From Arion vulgaris (Eukaryota; Mollusca; Gastropoda; Stylommatophora; Arionidae), in assembly GCA_020796225.1 (NCBI GenBank), contig CM036759.1:21603813-21667812 (forward strand): a stretch of 64,000 nucleotides of DNA, written 5' to 3'. This document shows positions 21,461 to 33,180 of this stretch, piece by piece; position 1 is the first letter of the stretch, and each line of letters starts with the position of its first letter. The notes beneath the pieces were generated by a model. The model searched no databases. It was not told the DNA's origin and was given only the letters and a program-made list of their open reading frames with translations. The translations under genes and the position numbers were made by a program.

Positions 21461-22500
21461 TATACTTCGCGGCGATTCAGTCTGACGAGAATGTTATCGT
21501 AGGCGCACCTTACACATTGAAGCAGTTAGCAAGTCATAATGTAACTGACTTGGGTCTTTTGGGATGTTTGCTTCTAACAGAATATTTACATCTGCACAAC
21601 TAAAGCACATTAAGCATGGATGTAAAAGAGAATAAAACAACACGGGAAGAGATTCATATAATATTCTGTAACTTGCTTCACTTCTGAACTAAGCGCAACA
21701 CCTTGTAATGTTAACTAAATAACAGAGTTAATGTTCCTGACAGAAGGGGAGACTAAACACCAACAGGGCGCATTTACTAGTAACAAGTAGCTTGAAAACA
21801 TTGCATTTAAATATGAAATGTCATATAAGATATCAGTCAGTTTCATAAGTGATAAATTAGTGGTCAGAAATAGTATAATGCACAATTTAGTGACAATAGT
21901 TTTCTACTACTGATGCATTGATACATTCAACATTCATACATATTAATAACATTACAACTTAATATACTAAATGGGGGACTCAGATCTGGAAACTTTTTTC
22001 ATTGCTTTCATATTAATGTAGAATTTGTATAACAATTTTGAGATATTATGACTTAAAAGAGTAGAAAAGTTTAGTTTTCAAAAATATGTCAACGCGTTGC
22101 CATGGAAACTATAAAAAATAGCACCAAACACAAAATTTCAAATCCCTAAGGCTTTGAATCTAATGAATATAAATGAATTATATTTGCACTCTAAGGTGAG
22201 CAATTGTAATATCTAAACTATAAAACATGATTTTTAGAATATATTAAATATTAAATTTATTATGAATTTTTGGGTAAACACTTAGGTAGTACACTGAGAT
22301 GCAGTATCTTAAATATTGAAAGACAATATCCCATACCCTTTGCAGATATCATTTCAAATCATATTTCTAGTAGCAAGCATCCAGGAGGTAGAAAGGTCAT
22401 TTTCTCTTCTCACTTGTGGAATGTCGAGTGTGGGAAATGAATCTTAACTCTTTGTGTCACATAACAAATATTGAAGAATTGCTCTGCGCAATGCAATATT
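21461..22500. other. Unclassified AT-rich segment
   Basis: No open frame of note and no recognised repeat in about 1 kb. Confidence 0.45.
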
Positions 22501-22504
22501 CCAT

Positions 22505-22640
22505 GTCATTTCAAATGTTACCAACTATATATTTGAAACTATTTCAAATGTTACTATCTATATATTTGAAACTATTTCAAATGTTACTATCTATATATTT
22601 GAAACTATTTCAAATGTTACTATCTATATATTTGAAACTA
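22505..22640. repeat. 32-bp tandem repeat, 4 copies
   Basis: Unit ATTTCAAATGTTACTATCTA plus TATATTTGAAACT; the first unit has CCAA in place of TATC. Confidence 0.92.
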
Positions 22641-22700
22641 TTGGAATACTTTTCTTTTCACTTCTTATTCTCTATTTTCATTGTTTCACAAGAAAGTTAT

Positions 22701-22943
22701 CTTCTTCTTCTTTGCGTTCGTTCTTTACGACCAATTTTAATCATCTTTGTGATATGTTTGATCTTTGCCAAGAACGTGTATACGTTGCACATTGGTTTGG
22801 TAGGCCCCTAAACGCATAGATTTCTACATGTGCATCCGATTTCAGCCAAACCTCCTTAATCGCCTCTTACGACATGCATGACAGGTAACAGTGGTTCTAT
22901 TCTTTACACCCCAAATTTGGGCCCCGGTAACCACTCGGGCGAA
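22701..22943 (-). mobile_element. SINE family A, minus strand, with target-site duplication
   Basis: Starts with CTTCTTCTTCTTTGCGTTCG (tail) and ends CCGGTAACCACTCGGGCG (head). AAGAAAGTTAT is repeated at 22690-22700 and 22944-22954. Confidence 0.93.
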
Positions 22944-22954
22944 AAGAAAGTTAT

Positions 22955-23130
22955 GAATTCGTTTATGTTTACTTTTGTCTTATCATATGTGTCGTGATAA
23001 ACACATTTCAGTACAATTTAATCAATAAGTTTACGTTTGAATTGCGTAAAATAAATACACGTGCATATTATTTTAATTGGTTATTTATATGACAATATAC
23101 ATTCAGGAGAACGAATTCAGGAGAAGTGAT
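22955..23130. other. AT-rich spacer
   Basis: Nothing recognised. Confidence 0.4.
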
Positions 23131-23134
23131 GAAA

Positions 23135-23440
23135 TAAGAGAAATGTCTGGTCAACCACTAGGGGCAACTGTTATAAGAAAGAGAAGATGGAGATATGTTG
23201 AATACACATTTAGAAGAAATGATCAACGAACATCATAGAAGGCATTGAAGTGGAATGCAAAGGGTTCAAGAAAGATAGGATGACCTAAGGAGACCTGAAA
23301 CGAACTTTGATGAGGGAGGCAAGAAATATCGGCCTCAGTTCTGTGGAGGAGATTGATCGAGTTGCCCAGGATAGAGCGGTATGGAGAAACTACTTGCAGT
23401 CCTATATAACGTACAACGGTACGATAGGAATTCTTAATAT
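23135..23440 (+). mobile_element. LINE C-terminal fragment, frameshifted
   Basis: Segments in successive frames read RKRRWRYVEYTFRRNDQRTS, then KALKWNAKGSRKIG, then REARNIGLSSVEEIDRVAQD and RAVWRNYLQSY. The order RW(R/K)xxGHxxRR, KALxWxPxGxRKxGRPKxTW and AQDRxxWR is diagnostic of LINE reverse transcriptase C-termini. Several stops and frameshifts make it a dead copy. Confidence 0.8.
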
Positions 23441-23990
23441 TATGTGACAATAATTGAGACTGATCATTTTTTCCGAAAACTTTCACTTCTAAACAAAATC
23501 ATTTCCTATCAAAACTTCGCAACATAAATTTTATTTCATTTTCCCCACTCTGTTCCTGCAGAAAACAGCGGCCTCAAAATAGTGAGAGAAAGTAGATGAC
23601 ACGCCAGATAATTATCAACAAACGTCAAAATTGTACAATTTACCGTCAACTCAATTCTAGGATATATACAATTTCGTTCCGCCATTGACTTCACAGTCAA
23701 GTTTATTTCTGTCTCAGAAAGATGTACTGGAGTCAGGTTTATGTGGAAGATCTTGCACGCAAGATAAGACGAGGTTATGGTGGACGAAGACAGGCACATT
23801 GCACCAAGAACATTTCAATTTTCAGGTTGATGTTTGTCAATGTTGGGTTCAAGAACTTAATTTTTTGTAATGTTAACATTTTTATATCCTGTTAACTTTT
23901 GTCTTAGTGGTATGTCTTCGGATTTTATGTTTAAAATGGAGTCTAATGATGAAAGATTAACTTTATTGTACCTGGTTTCTCCATGAGACT
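23441..23990. other. Unclassified segment
   Basis: Short frames (61 and 87 codons) on opposite strands with no recognised motif. Confidence 0.4.
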
Positions 23991-23994
23991 AGGT

Positions 23995-24165
23995 CAGTTT
24001 TCGAAAATATAGCGCGCTACTTACCAAGAGTATTGCACAAAACAGGAGCTGCACATTTTCAGCGACAACTCATATGCATCTTCAGAAGAAGCACTCTTGC
24101 GAACCGACCGACGTGTTCCGGATTCGAACCATGATCTTTAGAACGCTACTTAATAATTTCGAAAC
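23995..24165 (-). mobile_element. SINE family E, minus strand, diverged
   Basis: In reverse, GTTCTAAAGATCATGGTTCG with B box GGTTCGAATCCGG, then TTTTGTGCAATACTCTTGG, parallels 16950-17080. Confidence 0.55.
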
Positions 24166-24294
24166 AGATACTCCTAAACGTTATGGATCTCTCTCTGCTT
24201 TCACGCTTAGACTGATGTACCAGATTTCCCCATAAATTGTCTGGTTCATGTGGAAATCTGTTTCATGCAGCCTTAGTATGGGTGTGTTTCGTCA

Positions 24295-24440
24295 CATCTT
24301 TAACGCCATTTAGAGCTCTGGTGCTTATCCTTCGGCGATGTGTCCGGTTTTAGCCAGCGTTTAGTGGGTTCACTCTCCGTCGACCTTGGGCTGTCCCCAG
24401 CCGACCTGCAAGACAGCAGGTTGCTATTTTTTTTAGGGTA
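24295..24440 (-). mobile_element. SINE family D fragment, minus strand
   Basis: CCATTTAGAGCTCTGGTGCT, TCGGCGATGTGTCCGGTTTT, AGCCAGCGTTTAGTGGGTTC and GACCTGCAAGACAGCAGGTT match the head of the D copy at 50176-50471. The GA-rich tail is missing. Confidence 0.7.
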
Positions 24441-24825
24441 GCTACCTTTAGACAACCTTCCTTCCCGGATAGTTGTTGAGCGTCATCTTCCTAGGTTACC
24501 AGTCTTTTGGACTACTTGGTTTGCCTGCCGTCCAGTTTTGTGTACGGTTTGCTTCGCTAGCCTTTGATTGTCCTCAATCAAACTACAAGGCAATAGAAGT
24601 TCTCTGCGAGGGGAAACACGGTTATTGTTCTCTGAATAGAGACCCCATCTTCGAGGCTCCCCACCGTTTCTTCCACCTCTCGTCTCTCTTGGGTGCCTCT
24701 TCTTCCATCTCCGCTTGTGCCCTCTTCCACTGACTAAGCCGCCCCTTTCTTTTCTTCACCTGTGCTCACATTGCTCTACTGGGCGACACCTTACCCATTT
24801 CCATCTCACTGTGCACATTGCATGA
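24441..24825. other. Unclassified segment before the RT fragment
   Basis: Pyrimidine-rich with an 86-codon frame (24473-24733) lacking a motif. Probably flanking DNA or decayed retroelement. Confidence 0.35.
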
Positions 24826-25612
24826 CTTGCAGACGATATAGCCCTGGTGTCACACAAATATGAACATATACAAGAGAAAAGTACAATACTTCACAGCAAG
24901 GCAAAGACAGTAGGCCTCAAAACAAACACAGGAAAAACAAAAATTATGACAAACAGTGAAATCCAACAACCAGTAATGTTAGAAAATGAAACACTGGAAA
25001 GGGTTGAGCAGTTTACATATCTTGGTAGCGTACTGACACTAAATGGTGGCACAGAGGAAGATATAAAATCACGCCTAACTAAGGCCAGAACCGCTTTTGC
25101 CAGAATGAAACCAGTATGGAAGTCCAAATCTACAATAGGACCACAAAGCTTAAACTCTATAAAAGCATTGTTTTGCCAGTTTTGCTCTACGGATCGGAGT
25201 GTTGGAGGATGACCAAAGGAGATACTAGCAGGTTGTCAGTTTTCCACCACTCTTGTCTTCGCAGAATCTTGGGAATCTTTTGGCCAGTAAAATTATCCAA
25301 TAACCAACTACTCCAAGACACAAGACAAGAGGCAATGAATGACATACTCAAAAAGAGAAGATGGAAATGGCTCGGACATGTTATGAGAATGAGACAAGAA
25401 ATGCCTGCAAGGATAGCCCTCACTTGGACACCAGAGGGAAAGAGAAAGAAAGGCAGACCACGGACAACATGGAGGCGCATGATGGAAGAGGAACTGGACA
25501 CCGCATCTCTGACGTGGGGCTCTGCGCTGAAGGTTGCACAGGACAGGAGAGCATGGAAAGTCATTTCTGAAGCCCCATGTGTCACTAGGCATGACGGGAT
25601 TAAGTAAAGTAA
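24826..25612 (+). mobile_element. Non-LTR retrotransposon: reverse transcriptase palm end, thumb and C-terminus
   Basis: Largest retroelement coding fragment in the window. It opens with LADDIALVSHKYEHIQEK, where ADD is the catalytic RT core, then GLKTNTGKTKIM, FTYLGSVLTLNGGTEEDIKS and TKARTAFARMKPVWKSKS. A frameshift near 25130-25145 moves to the second frame: LKLYKSIVLPVLLYGSECW, CLRRILGIFWP, RRWKWLGHVMRM, GKRKKGRPRTTWRRMMEEEL and AQDRRAWKV, ending RHDGIK-stop at 25607. A TAAAG-like run follows. A stop lies just before LADD, so the copy is 5'-truncated and inactive. Proteins of this shape are usually labelled endonuclease-reverse transcriptase; clade not assigned. Confidence 0.92.
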
Positions 25613-25949
25613 AAGTAAGTGCACATTGCATAATTTATCACCATTCGGTAGGAACGTTTGCACTGGATTCAAGCTTCTGTTATGGATCTTATGTGACGCA
25701 ATAACCACATTTTGTCTGAATGCCAGGCAGACATATCCAAACACACTCTCATATTCTCAGTGTTTATGTGTTATGTGAAAGTGCTAGTATATTGCGCTAT
25801 AATTTTCTTCTGCATTCATATCAGCAGCGCAGTTGTTGTGTACCTTTAAGCTATCTGGATGTTCCAGGGACAGAGTGTTTGCACAGCATAGGCTGATCTC
25901 ATCTGAGTAGGAACATTGACAACTTACCTCATAGAATAACACACAAAGC
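25613..25949. other. Unclassified segment
   Basis: Follows the RT tail (TAAAGTAAAAGTAAG). Nothing recognised. Confidence 0.4.
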
Positions 25950-25954
25950 TGTTG

Positions 25955-26020
25955 TATATATAGCTGTTGTATATATATAGCTGTTGTATATATAGCTGTT
26001 GTATATATAGCTGTTGTAGT
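25955..26020. repeat. TAGCTGTTGTATATA tandem repeat, about 5 copies
   Basis: Units of TAGCTGTTGTATATA with TA-length variation. Confidence 0.9.
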
Positions 26021-26194
26021 CTGATGGGTAGTTACAAATAGGCATCAGAATACCCCACACGTTCTAAAAATATGGAAAAAGTGTGAAAACGTGTACTTTC
26101 TAGTTGTTCGGAATAAACAGCACAACACAGTACAATTGAAACAAACAATACAACACAACAGTATCGAAAACTATTTTGGCCCTTTCTAGTTTAG

Positions 26195-26855
26195 TGAAGT
26201 GAAGTGATGTTGTAGTATACAAGTACTATGGAGGAAAGTGATGTTGTAGTGTACAAGTACTATGGAAGGAAGTGATGTTGTAGTGTACAAGTACTATGGT
26301 GGGAAGTGATGTTGTAGTGTACAAGTACTATGGTGGAAAGTGATGTTGTAGTGTGCAAGTTCAATGGAGGAAAGTGATGTTGTAGTGTACAAGTACTATG
26401 GTGGGAAGTGATGTTGTACTGTACAAGTACTATGGTGGGAAGTGATGTTGTACTGTACAAGTACTATGGTGGAAAGTGATGTTGTAGTGTACAAGTACTA
26501 TGGAGGGAAGTGATGTTGGGGTGTACAAGTACTATGGTGGAAAGTGATGTTGTAGTGTACAAGTACTATGGAAGGAAGTGATGTTGTAGTGTACAAGTAC
26601 TATTGTGGAAAGTGATGTTGTAGTGTGCAAGTACAATGGAGGAAAGTGATGTTGTAGTGTACAAGTACTATGGTGGGAAGTGATGTTGTACTGTACAAGT
26701 ACTATGGTGGGAAGTGATGTTGTACTGTACAAGTACTATGGTGGAAAGTGATGTTGTAGTATACAAGTACTATGGAGGGAAGTGATGTTGGGGTGTACAA
26801 GTACTATGGTGAAAAGTGATGTTGTAGTGTACAAGTACTATGGTGGACAGACTTA
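26195..26855. repeat. 34-bp GAAGTGATGTTGTAGTGTAC minisatellite
   Basis: About 19 units of GTACTATGGTGGAAAGTGAT plus GTTGTAGTGTACAA. A higher-order pattern is visible: the block around 26340-26530 is repeated almost exactly at 26615-26800, including the rare GTTGGGGTGTAC unit. Confidence 0.95.
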
Positions 26856-27149
26856 AGAATTCAAGTTACTAGAAGTTTAAGATTGAGCTCATCGCAACAC
26901 TACAATTGTAGCAACTTGCATGTTATATGAGAGATGCCTACTACAGACAAGTGGAGTAAGTGCATGTCAACACGACCATGACAACTCACACAATACGTAC
27001 ATAACTTCCTTTATATCCTCGGTATCAAACTCTTCTGATACCCACTATTGAGCTCTCTCTGGATATCACTGAACTTGAAAATAAATGCTTCAGTCCTTCT
27101 GGTCCACTCATTTTCTTATTTCATTTTCCTTCTATGAATACATGCGGGG
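26856..27149. other. Unclassified spacer
   Basis: No gene or repeat family recognised. Confidence 0.4.
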
Positions 27150-27345
27150 TAATGATGTCTATCTTGACACCTCTGGCGTATTATTGCGCGAAGGCTTGCT
27201 TTTTATCCCCGTGTCACTTGCCATTTAAGCGATTCTTACTTCATCTTCAGATGCTCTTGTAATTTAGACACCCAAATAAAGTATCAGGGTCTCACGTAGT
27301 CTAAACACTTACAGAATGCACACCAAGTTGTTAGAGAAAGCTGGC
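27150..27345 (+). mobile_element. Dispersed repeat shared with 63150-63425
   Basis: GATGCTCTTGTAATTTAGAC, then AGTCTAAACACTTACAGAAT and CACACCAAGTTGTTAGAG, align in order with AAGTTCTTGTAATTTAGATC and following sequence at 63260-63370. Class unknown; possibly an old SINE. Confidence 0.5.
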
Positions 27346-27374
27346 TTTGAGCACTACATTTCCACGTTACATGG

Positions 27375-27960
27375 TTACGAGAGAAGACCTGTTATTCACA
27401 TCGCTATTGACGACTCCTAGTTCCCTACTATTTAGACACATCAGAGCTGTTATTCACATCGCTATTGACGACTCCTATTTCCCTACTATTTATCACATCA
27501 GACCTGTTATTCACATCGCTATCGTCGACTCCTAGTTCCTACTATTTATCACATCATACCTGTTATTCACATCGCTATTGATCGACTCTAATTCCTACTA
27601 TTTAGACACATAGACCTGTTATTCACATCATATCGTCGACTCTAGTTCCCTCAATTTAGACACATCAGAGCTGTTATTCCATCGCTATCGTCGACTCCTA
27701 GTTCCTTACTATTTAGACAATCAGAGCTGTTATTCACTCGTATGTCGACTCATAGTTCCACATTAGAACACAATCAGGCTTATTCACATCGCTATTGACG
27801 ACTCCTAGTTCCCTACTATTTAGAGACATCAGAGCTGTTATTCACATCGCTATTGACGACTCCTAGTTCCCTACTATTTAGAGACATCAGACCTGTTATT
27901 CACATCGATATCGTCGACTCCTAGTTCACTACTATTTAGACACATTAAAGCTGTTATTAG
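27375..27960. repeat. About 58-bp minisatellite, some 10 copies
   Basis: Unit around CTGTTATTCACATCGCTATT, GACGACTCCTAGTTCCCTAC and TATTTAGACACATCAGA. Copies from 27540 to 27780 have many single-base losses; copies at each edge are cleaner. Confidence 0.92.
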
Positions 27961-28096
27961 TAAAAGTACATCATTGAAAACATGTGTTTTCCGCGCAAAT
28001 ATTATTGTCAATATGGGGATATTTTGCATGTCTCATAACTTGGTCCTTTTCGTTCACAATAAGACAAAGATAAACAGTTTCTTCTTGTTTTTTCTG

Positions 28097-28347
28097 CCCG
28101 TGTGTTGCCGGGGCTCGCATGGGGAGCAAACAACAGTAACACTGCGAATTACAAGGCATGTCGTAAGAGGGACTGAGATAGGGCCTAGGAAGCTACCACA
28201 TAAAAAAAAAAGCTTCGCAGAAATCTGATGTGCTGCTTTGTAGATGCATAACAGGCATAACGTTCAATCGCTCTTAAGCTCAGATCACATACAAACCACA
28301 AAATGTAGTTTAACAAGTGGTCGATGTGTAGCCTTAGAAGAAGAAGA
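28097..28347 (+). mobile_element. SINE family B
   Basis: Head CCCGTGTGTTGCCGGGGCTC, central GGCATGTCGTAAGAGGGACT, AATCTGATGTGCTGC, tail GAAGAAGAAG. Flanks CTTGTTTTTT and ACTTGTTTTT suggest a target duplication of about 10 bp. Confidence 0.85.
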
Positions 28348-28905
28348 GGTACTTGTTTTTGACTTCTTTCTCAACATTTCTAGTCCTCTTTTTCTTTTAT
28401 CCCTTAACTTAAACCACCTAACCCCATTTTTTATTCCTGTCGAGTTTGTTCATTTTGTTGCCCATAAGTTCCATCTAAAACAAAAACGAGAAATATAAAA
28501 ATAACATAAAAATATTTTAAACGCCCACCACTGGAAAACATTGGCCTTCGTTTTATTGCTAAATGGCAGGACTTGAAGTTTTTACTGCTGGTTTTATTCT
28601 TGCCGTCTCAAACATTGGTGCCAGCATCCATCAATAGGGTTAGACTGAAAGAAACCAGAGTTATACGTGTCTCAGCTCACAAAGTTAAATGAACGCGTCA
28701 AAAACTATTGCTTTTACGTGAACTAAAGGTAATCAACGTATATACTTGAAGGAAACATTCAATTTCAATTTCAAAATATTTTATTGATAAATGTTTCAGT
28801 CTCACGGTTTGAATAGTTCGTTCAAATGCCGTTCTTATATTCATCATTGATTCGCACTTAGTCTGCAGTGTGTGTTTTGTGCTTGACTTTTCTTGAAGTA
28901 GAGTT
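28348..28905. other. Unclassified AT-rich segment
   Basis: Two 84-codon frames on opposite strands without motifs. Confidence 0.4.
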
Positions 28906-28907
28906 GT

Positions 28908-29160
28908 TCTTTTTCTTCTTTGCGTTCGTTCTTTACGACTAATTTTAATCACAGTTTGTGATATGTTTGATCTGTGCCAAGAACGTGTATACGTTGCACA
29001 TTGGTTTGGTAGGCCCCTAAACGCATAGACTTATACACGTTTAGGACACGTGCATCCGATTTCATCCAACCTCCTTAGTCGCCTCTTACGACATGCATGG
29101 CAGGTAAAAGTGGTTCTATACTTTACACCTCAAATTTGGGGCACGGTAGACACTCGGACG
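28908..29160 (-). mobile_element. SINE family A, minus strand
   Basis: TTTTTCTTCTTTGCGTTCGT (tail) to GGTAGACACTCGGACG (head). AGAGTTGT occurs on both flanks as a possible short target duplication. Confidence 0.85.
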
Positions 29161-29234
29161 TAAACAGAGTTGTGATCGGTTAGTCTTACTTAAGAATTTT
29201 CAAAAGTGAAAGTTCGAAGCCGGTTTATCTAAAC

Positions 29235-29482
29235 GAGTCTAAATCAGAAGGAGGGATTTCATTGCTCCTGGATTTACCCCGTATGGCTGGATCACTCTCC
29301 GCAGAAATAATACGTCTTCTGCAAAAAGATTGTGCAAAAATGAACTTCCTACCTCCGGCAACAATCCTAGAGAAATCTGGAAAATATGCACACGTGAACA
29401 CAACGGTGCATTCAGGATTTGAAATCCCGACCTTTGGAGCGTAAGACAATGTCTTAACCACTTAGCAACAGAGGACCCCCGT
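29235..29482 (-). mobile_element. SINE family E, minus strand
   Basis: In reverse: TGTTGCTAAGTGGTTAAGAC (A box) and a B-box-like GGATTTCAAATCC region, then the AGGTAGGAAGTTCATTTTTG body and the family end CAGGAGCAATGAAATCCC. Confidence 0.7.
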
Positions 29483-29689
29483 AGCCTGTTGATGACCCGT
29501 AGAACACACAGTCTATTCCAGTGATGTAGCCCAGAAAACATGACAGCTATGCCAAAGGCAAACAGGTCTCTGGCTTGCTTTGGCGGATGGACTCACCTAG
29601 GTATGTTTTTGTGTGAGTCATACGTAGGGAGGGAAACTAAATAAAAGACCATACATGAACCAGATATGCTGGTCTACAGAAGTCTAAAG

Positions 29690-29935
29690 CCGAAGGTTTG
29701 ACTTCATTGCCCCTGGTTTCACGCCATATGGTTCTGTCCCCCTCCGCAGAAATGGCTCTTCCCTTGCCGAGACTATTGGACAAAATACGAACTTCGTTGC
29801 TGCACCACTAATCCTAGAGGTCTCTGGAAAAAAAATACACTCGGGAACAGAACGACGCTGTCCGTCGGTGGTGGATTCAAACCTGTGACCTTTAGAACAC
29901 ATGGCAATAGCTAAACCACTTATTCACAGAGACCC
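29690..29935 (-). mobile_element. SINE family E, minus strand, second copy
   Basis: In reverse: GTCTCTGTGAATAAGTGGTT, B box GGTTTGAATCC, TGCAGCAACGAAGTTCGTAT, and the CAGGGGCAATGAAGTCAAAC end. It lies about 200 bp from another minus-strand copy. Confidence 0.7.
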
Positions 29936-30164
29936 CAACAGTTGTTCATGTGTGCAGGCGCCTAACTGGCCCAACGAACTCATGCTCTATGTAACAAATC
30001 ACCTACTGACCACAAAGAGTGGTTTAACAATTGACTGGTGTAGAGCGAACAAAGATGAAGCCAAAGACTCGAACTTCCTCGTTATTGGTCGCAATCTTTG
30101 TATTCAATATCATGTTGTAATTGTTAATTTTATAACCGTGCTGTCAAATTATATAACACAGTGA

Positions 30165-30615
30165 AAATAATGAAGTATGAAATCATGTAGATTTTTTTAA
30201 TGAAGTATGAAATCATGTAGATTTTTTTAATGAAGTATGAAATCATGTAGATTTTTTTATGAAGTATGAAATCATGTAGATTTTTTAATGAAGTATAAAT
30301 CATGTAGGTTTTTTGAAGTATGAAATCATGTAGATTTTTTTAATGAAGTATGAAATCATGTAGATTTTTTAAATGAAGTATGAAATCATGTAGATTTTTT
30401 ATTTAATGAAGTATGAAATCATGTAGATTTTTTTAATGAAGTATGAAATCATGTAGATTTTTTTAATAAGTATGAAATCATGTAGATTTTTTTAATGAAG
30501 TATGAAATCATGTAGATTTTTTTAATGAAGTATGAAATCATGTAGATTTTTTTAATGAAGTATGAAATCATGTAGATTTTTTTAATGAAGTATGAAATCA
30601 TGTAGATTTTGTTTA
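30165..30615. repeat. 31-bp TAATGAAGTATGAAATCATG minisatellite
   Basis: About 15 units of TAATGAAGTATGAAATCATG plus TAGATTTTTTT; variants differ in T-run length or lose single bases. Confidence 0.95.
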
Positions 30616-30669
30616 ACAGACTAAATAGGCGGATGTGACTATTATAAGATAGGTGTGCTCAGGTATACG

Positions 30670-30885
30670 GTCTATTTTATGTGGATAAGCATATGCCGTT
30701 TGCTACTCGTTCTTACAAACATAGGTTCGAATCCTTTCCACACCGTTTTTTTTTTTGCAAATGCAAATTTTTTCCAGAGATACCTATGCATGTTGCTTGC
30801 GCTACGGAGGTTGTGTCTTTCTTCGAAGAATTACCGAAATACGGGATTACCAGGTGCAATTAAGTCAAACCTGCATATTTGGATC
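30670..30885 (+). mobile_element. Candidate tRNA-derived SINE related to family E
   Basis: B box AGGTTCGAATCCTTTCCACA, TTTTTCCAGAGATACCTATG, and an end ACCAGGTGCAATTAAGTCAA resembling the family E end. The A box is unclear. Confidence 0.45.
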
Positions 30886-30905
30886 CTTTAAAAATGTGTT
30901 GAAAT

Positions 30906-31155
30906 CTTCCTCTTCTTTGCGTTCGTTCTTTACGACCAATTTTAATCACTCTTTGTGATATATTTGATCTTTGCCAAGAACGTGTATACGTTGCACATTG
31001 GTTTGGTAGGCCCCTAAACGCATAGACTTCTACACATTTAGGACATGTGCATCCGATTTCAGCCAAACCTCCTTAGTCGCCTCTTACGACATGCTTGGCA
31101 GGTAACAGTGGTTCTATTCTTTACACCCAAATTTGGGCCCGGTAACCACTCGGGC
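30906..31155 (-). mobile_element. SINE family A with 12-bp target-site duplication
   Basis: CTTCCTCTTCTTTGCGTTCG (tail) to GGTAACCACTCGGGC (head). ATGTGTTGAAAT is perfectly duplicated at 30894-30905 and 31156-31167. Confidence 0.96.
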
Positions 31156-31247
31156 ATGTGTTGAAATAAGGAGGGTCTCTTTGTGAATTGTCTTTTTTTT
31201 CTACAAGTTTTTCAAGTATTATTTATCACAAAAGGAATTATCAATAG

Positions 31248-31350
31248 GAAGGTGTCTGCGCAGAATAGAGGGACTGACATGGTATGATATGGTCACGAAT
31301 GAGGAACTTATGGAGAGAACAAGACAGATTCTAGTGAACCAAGAAGGTCC
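31248..31350 (+). mobile_element. LINE fragment
   Basis: One frame reads GRCLRRIEGLTWYDMVTNEE then [14 protein letters not shown]. This is the same segment as in the minus-strand LINE at 46551-46960 ([19 protein letters not shown]), so the two are copies of one family. Confidence 0.75.
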
Positions 31351-31371
31351 TATTTTAAGTAAAACTAAGAG

Positions 31372-31603
31372 AAATATAACACGACGACCTACAAGGAATG
31401 TTGTAAGAGGCGACTAATGTAGGACCTAGTGTACATTTATTAGCTATCCTAGTAAATAACAATAATCGCGGAAATCGAATGTGTTGGCCTAATTGTAGGC
31501 GCATAGTTGGCATAACGTACAATAGCTCTTAGGCTCAGATCACATACACATCACACAGAGTGATTAACATATGCTCGATATGGAGCGTTCAAAGAAGAAG
31601 AAG
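31372..31603 (+). mobile_element. SINE family B, 5'-truncated
   Basis: Begins at ACGACCTACAAGGAATGTTG and includes GTAAGAGGCGACTAATGTAG, TTGTAGGCGCATAGTTGGCA and a GGAGCGTTCAAAGAAGAAG tail. Confidence 0.8.
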
Positions 31604-32200
31604 TATTGCTTAGTAAACTTTAACACACATCTCATTAGTAGAGTAGTTTGTGGAACCAATGAATCATGGGAACCAACAGCATGTATACAATTTGAAGTCT
31701 ACTGGAGAAGAGTGAGCACCTGTGTAGTCGACAAGGAATACTGAGAAGTCGGTTCCGCAACCAATTCAAACAGAACAGAACCATACATGATAGCAATATT
31801 TCTATATACACTTATCTTCCTACGTTTTTACAATCATGTTTCTATTTATTAGTATGTTGAGGAGAACAATTTGTTTACTAACTTTCCTTTACAAGAAAAT
31901 TGTAAGTTATGGGAAACTTATTGACAAACAAAATATTTTTAAAACGATTTTTGAGACGGGATGCAAAAGTAATCTCTATTTAATTATATGCACTTTGAGT
32001 ATATCTTTATTTATTTTTTTGCAACATTTGTTGCTAATATTATTATTTGCATTATTATTTGACGTATTAGTGAGTTTCCGTCTCTCGAGTCTCTATAAAT
32101 ATATAATTGTGTCTAAAGTCGTTCATCGTGTTAGGTTGTCAGCTTAACATACATTATATTTTTTCAGATGCTGTTAGCAGTCATTATCCAGAACGCATAT

Positions 32201-32239
<39 letters not shown>

Positions 32240-33175
32240 CTAATGCCTTCAGAGTAAGCAATCCAGCAGTTGTGAGCTTTCATGATAATCTGCAGGCTTT
32301 CCATTGTTCTGACAATCCGTCGTCTTTATAACTCAGGAGGGATTACAAAAGCTGAAGACTTTATTTTATTTTGTCGGAAGGAGCATTTTCCACACAAAAA
32401 AATTGCTTAATACTTGAAACACGTCAAGGACGTTAGCTTTAGGAAAAGTGGAATAACGACCCTGACGCTGGCCTGTCCATCAGGTCTCAGAGCCTGGGGA
32501 CTGCATCGTAGAGGATGATGAGTCTGGTGCTGTATTAGCGCGCAGAGACCTTGTCTCTTAAGACGGTTCTTTAGGGGTAGGAAGAAATGCAAGCATTAAG
32601 ACCCGGAGACAAGACAGGTCGCAAGTCGACATAATGGATGGGGGTGTCCTGGTAATTGTCACATCAGCTCAGCTTATGGAGAAGCGACGGATTTAAGTTT
32701 GCTTTTCTGTAGGAAAGGACAAAAAGTTTAAAAACACACGCACAAACCAAGAACAAAGAAAAAATCAAGATTTCGGCAAGATTTGGGAGAAAATGTAAAC
32801 TCTTGTTTCTGCGAATATGTGTGAAAGAACATATAAAAATATAACAAAAATAAAATAGTGCTAACTAGCTATTTTATTAAGAGTAAGTCGTTTTGTTTGA
32901 CATTTAAGTGTAAGCCCCAAATGTTAAGGATGAAACTGTTTAGAAGCTCTAATTAAACATAATTATTTAAAAGACATGATATATTACTAACCACCATATT
33001 GGAGGGCACAGTTGAGGTCAAGAAAGCAAGGGAAATACAGAAATATAATTGAGACGGGAAAGTTGAGAGATGGACTTGTAGAAACCTGTCAGACAAAAAA
33101 GTGAGACTTCTATTACATAATTGATAAAGAACAATAAAATGAAGCAGTTGTGGAGTTTAATTATGTCATTGAACT
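31604..33175. other. Unclassified segment with a (TA)n microsatellite
   Basis: About 1.5 kb without a recognised gene. 32197-32239 is CATACATACATATATATATA-type microsatellite. A 103-codon hydrophobic frame (31836-32147) is T-rich and probably chance. 32430-32650 is locally GC-richer. Confidence 0.45.
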
Positions 33176-33180
33176 GTTTA

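Noticed and set aside
31836..32147. 103-codon hydrophobic frame as a membrane protein
   Set aside because: T-rich DNA readily gives Leu/Ile/Phe frames; no signal or domain pattern beyond composition.
32197..32239. (TA)n as a cruciform-type regulatory element
   Set aside because: Ordinary microsatellite; no supporting context.
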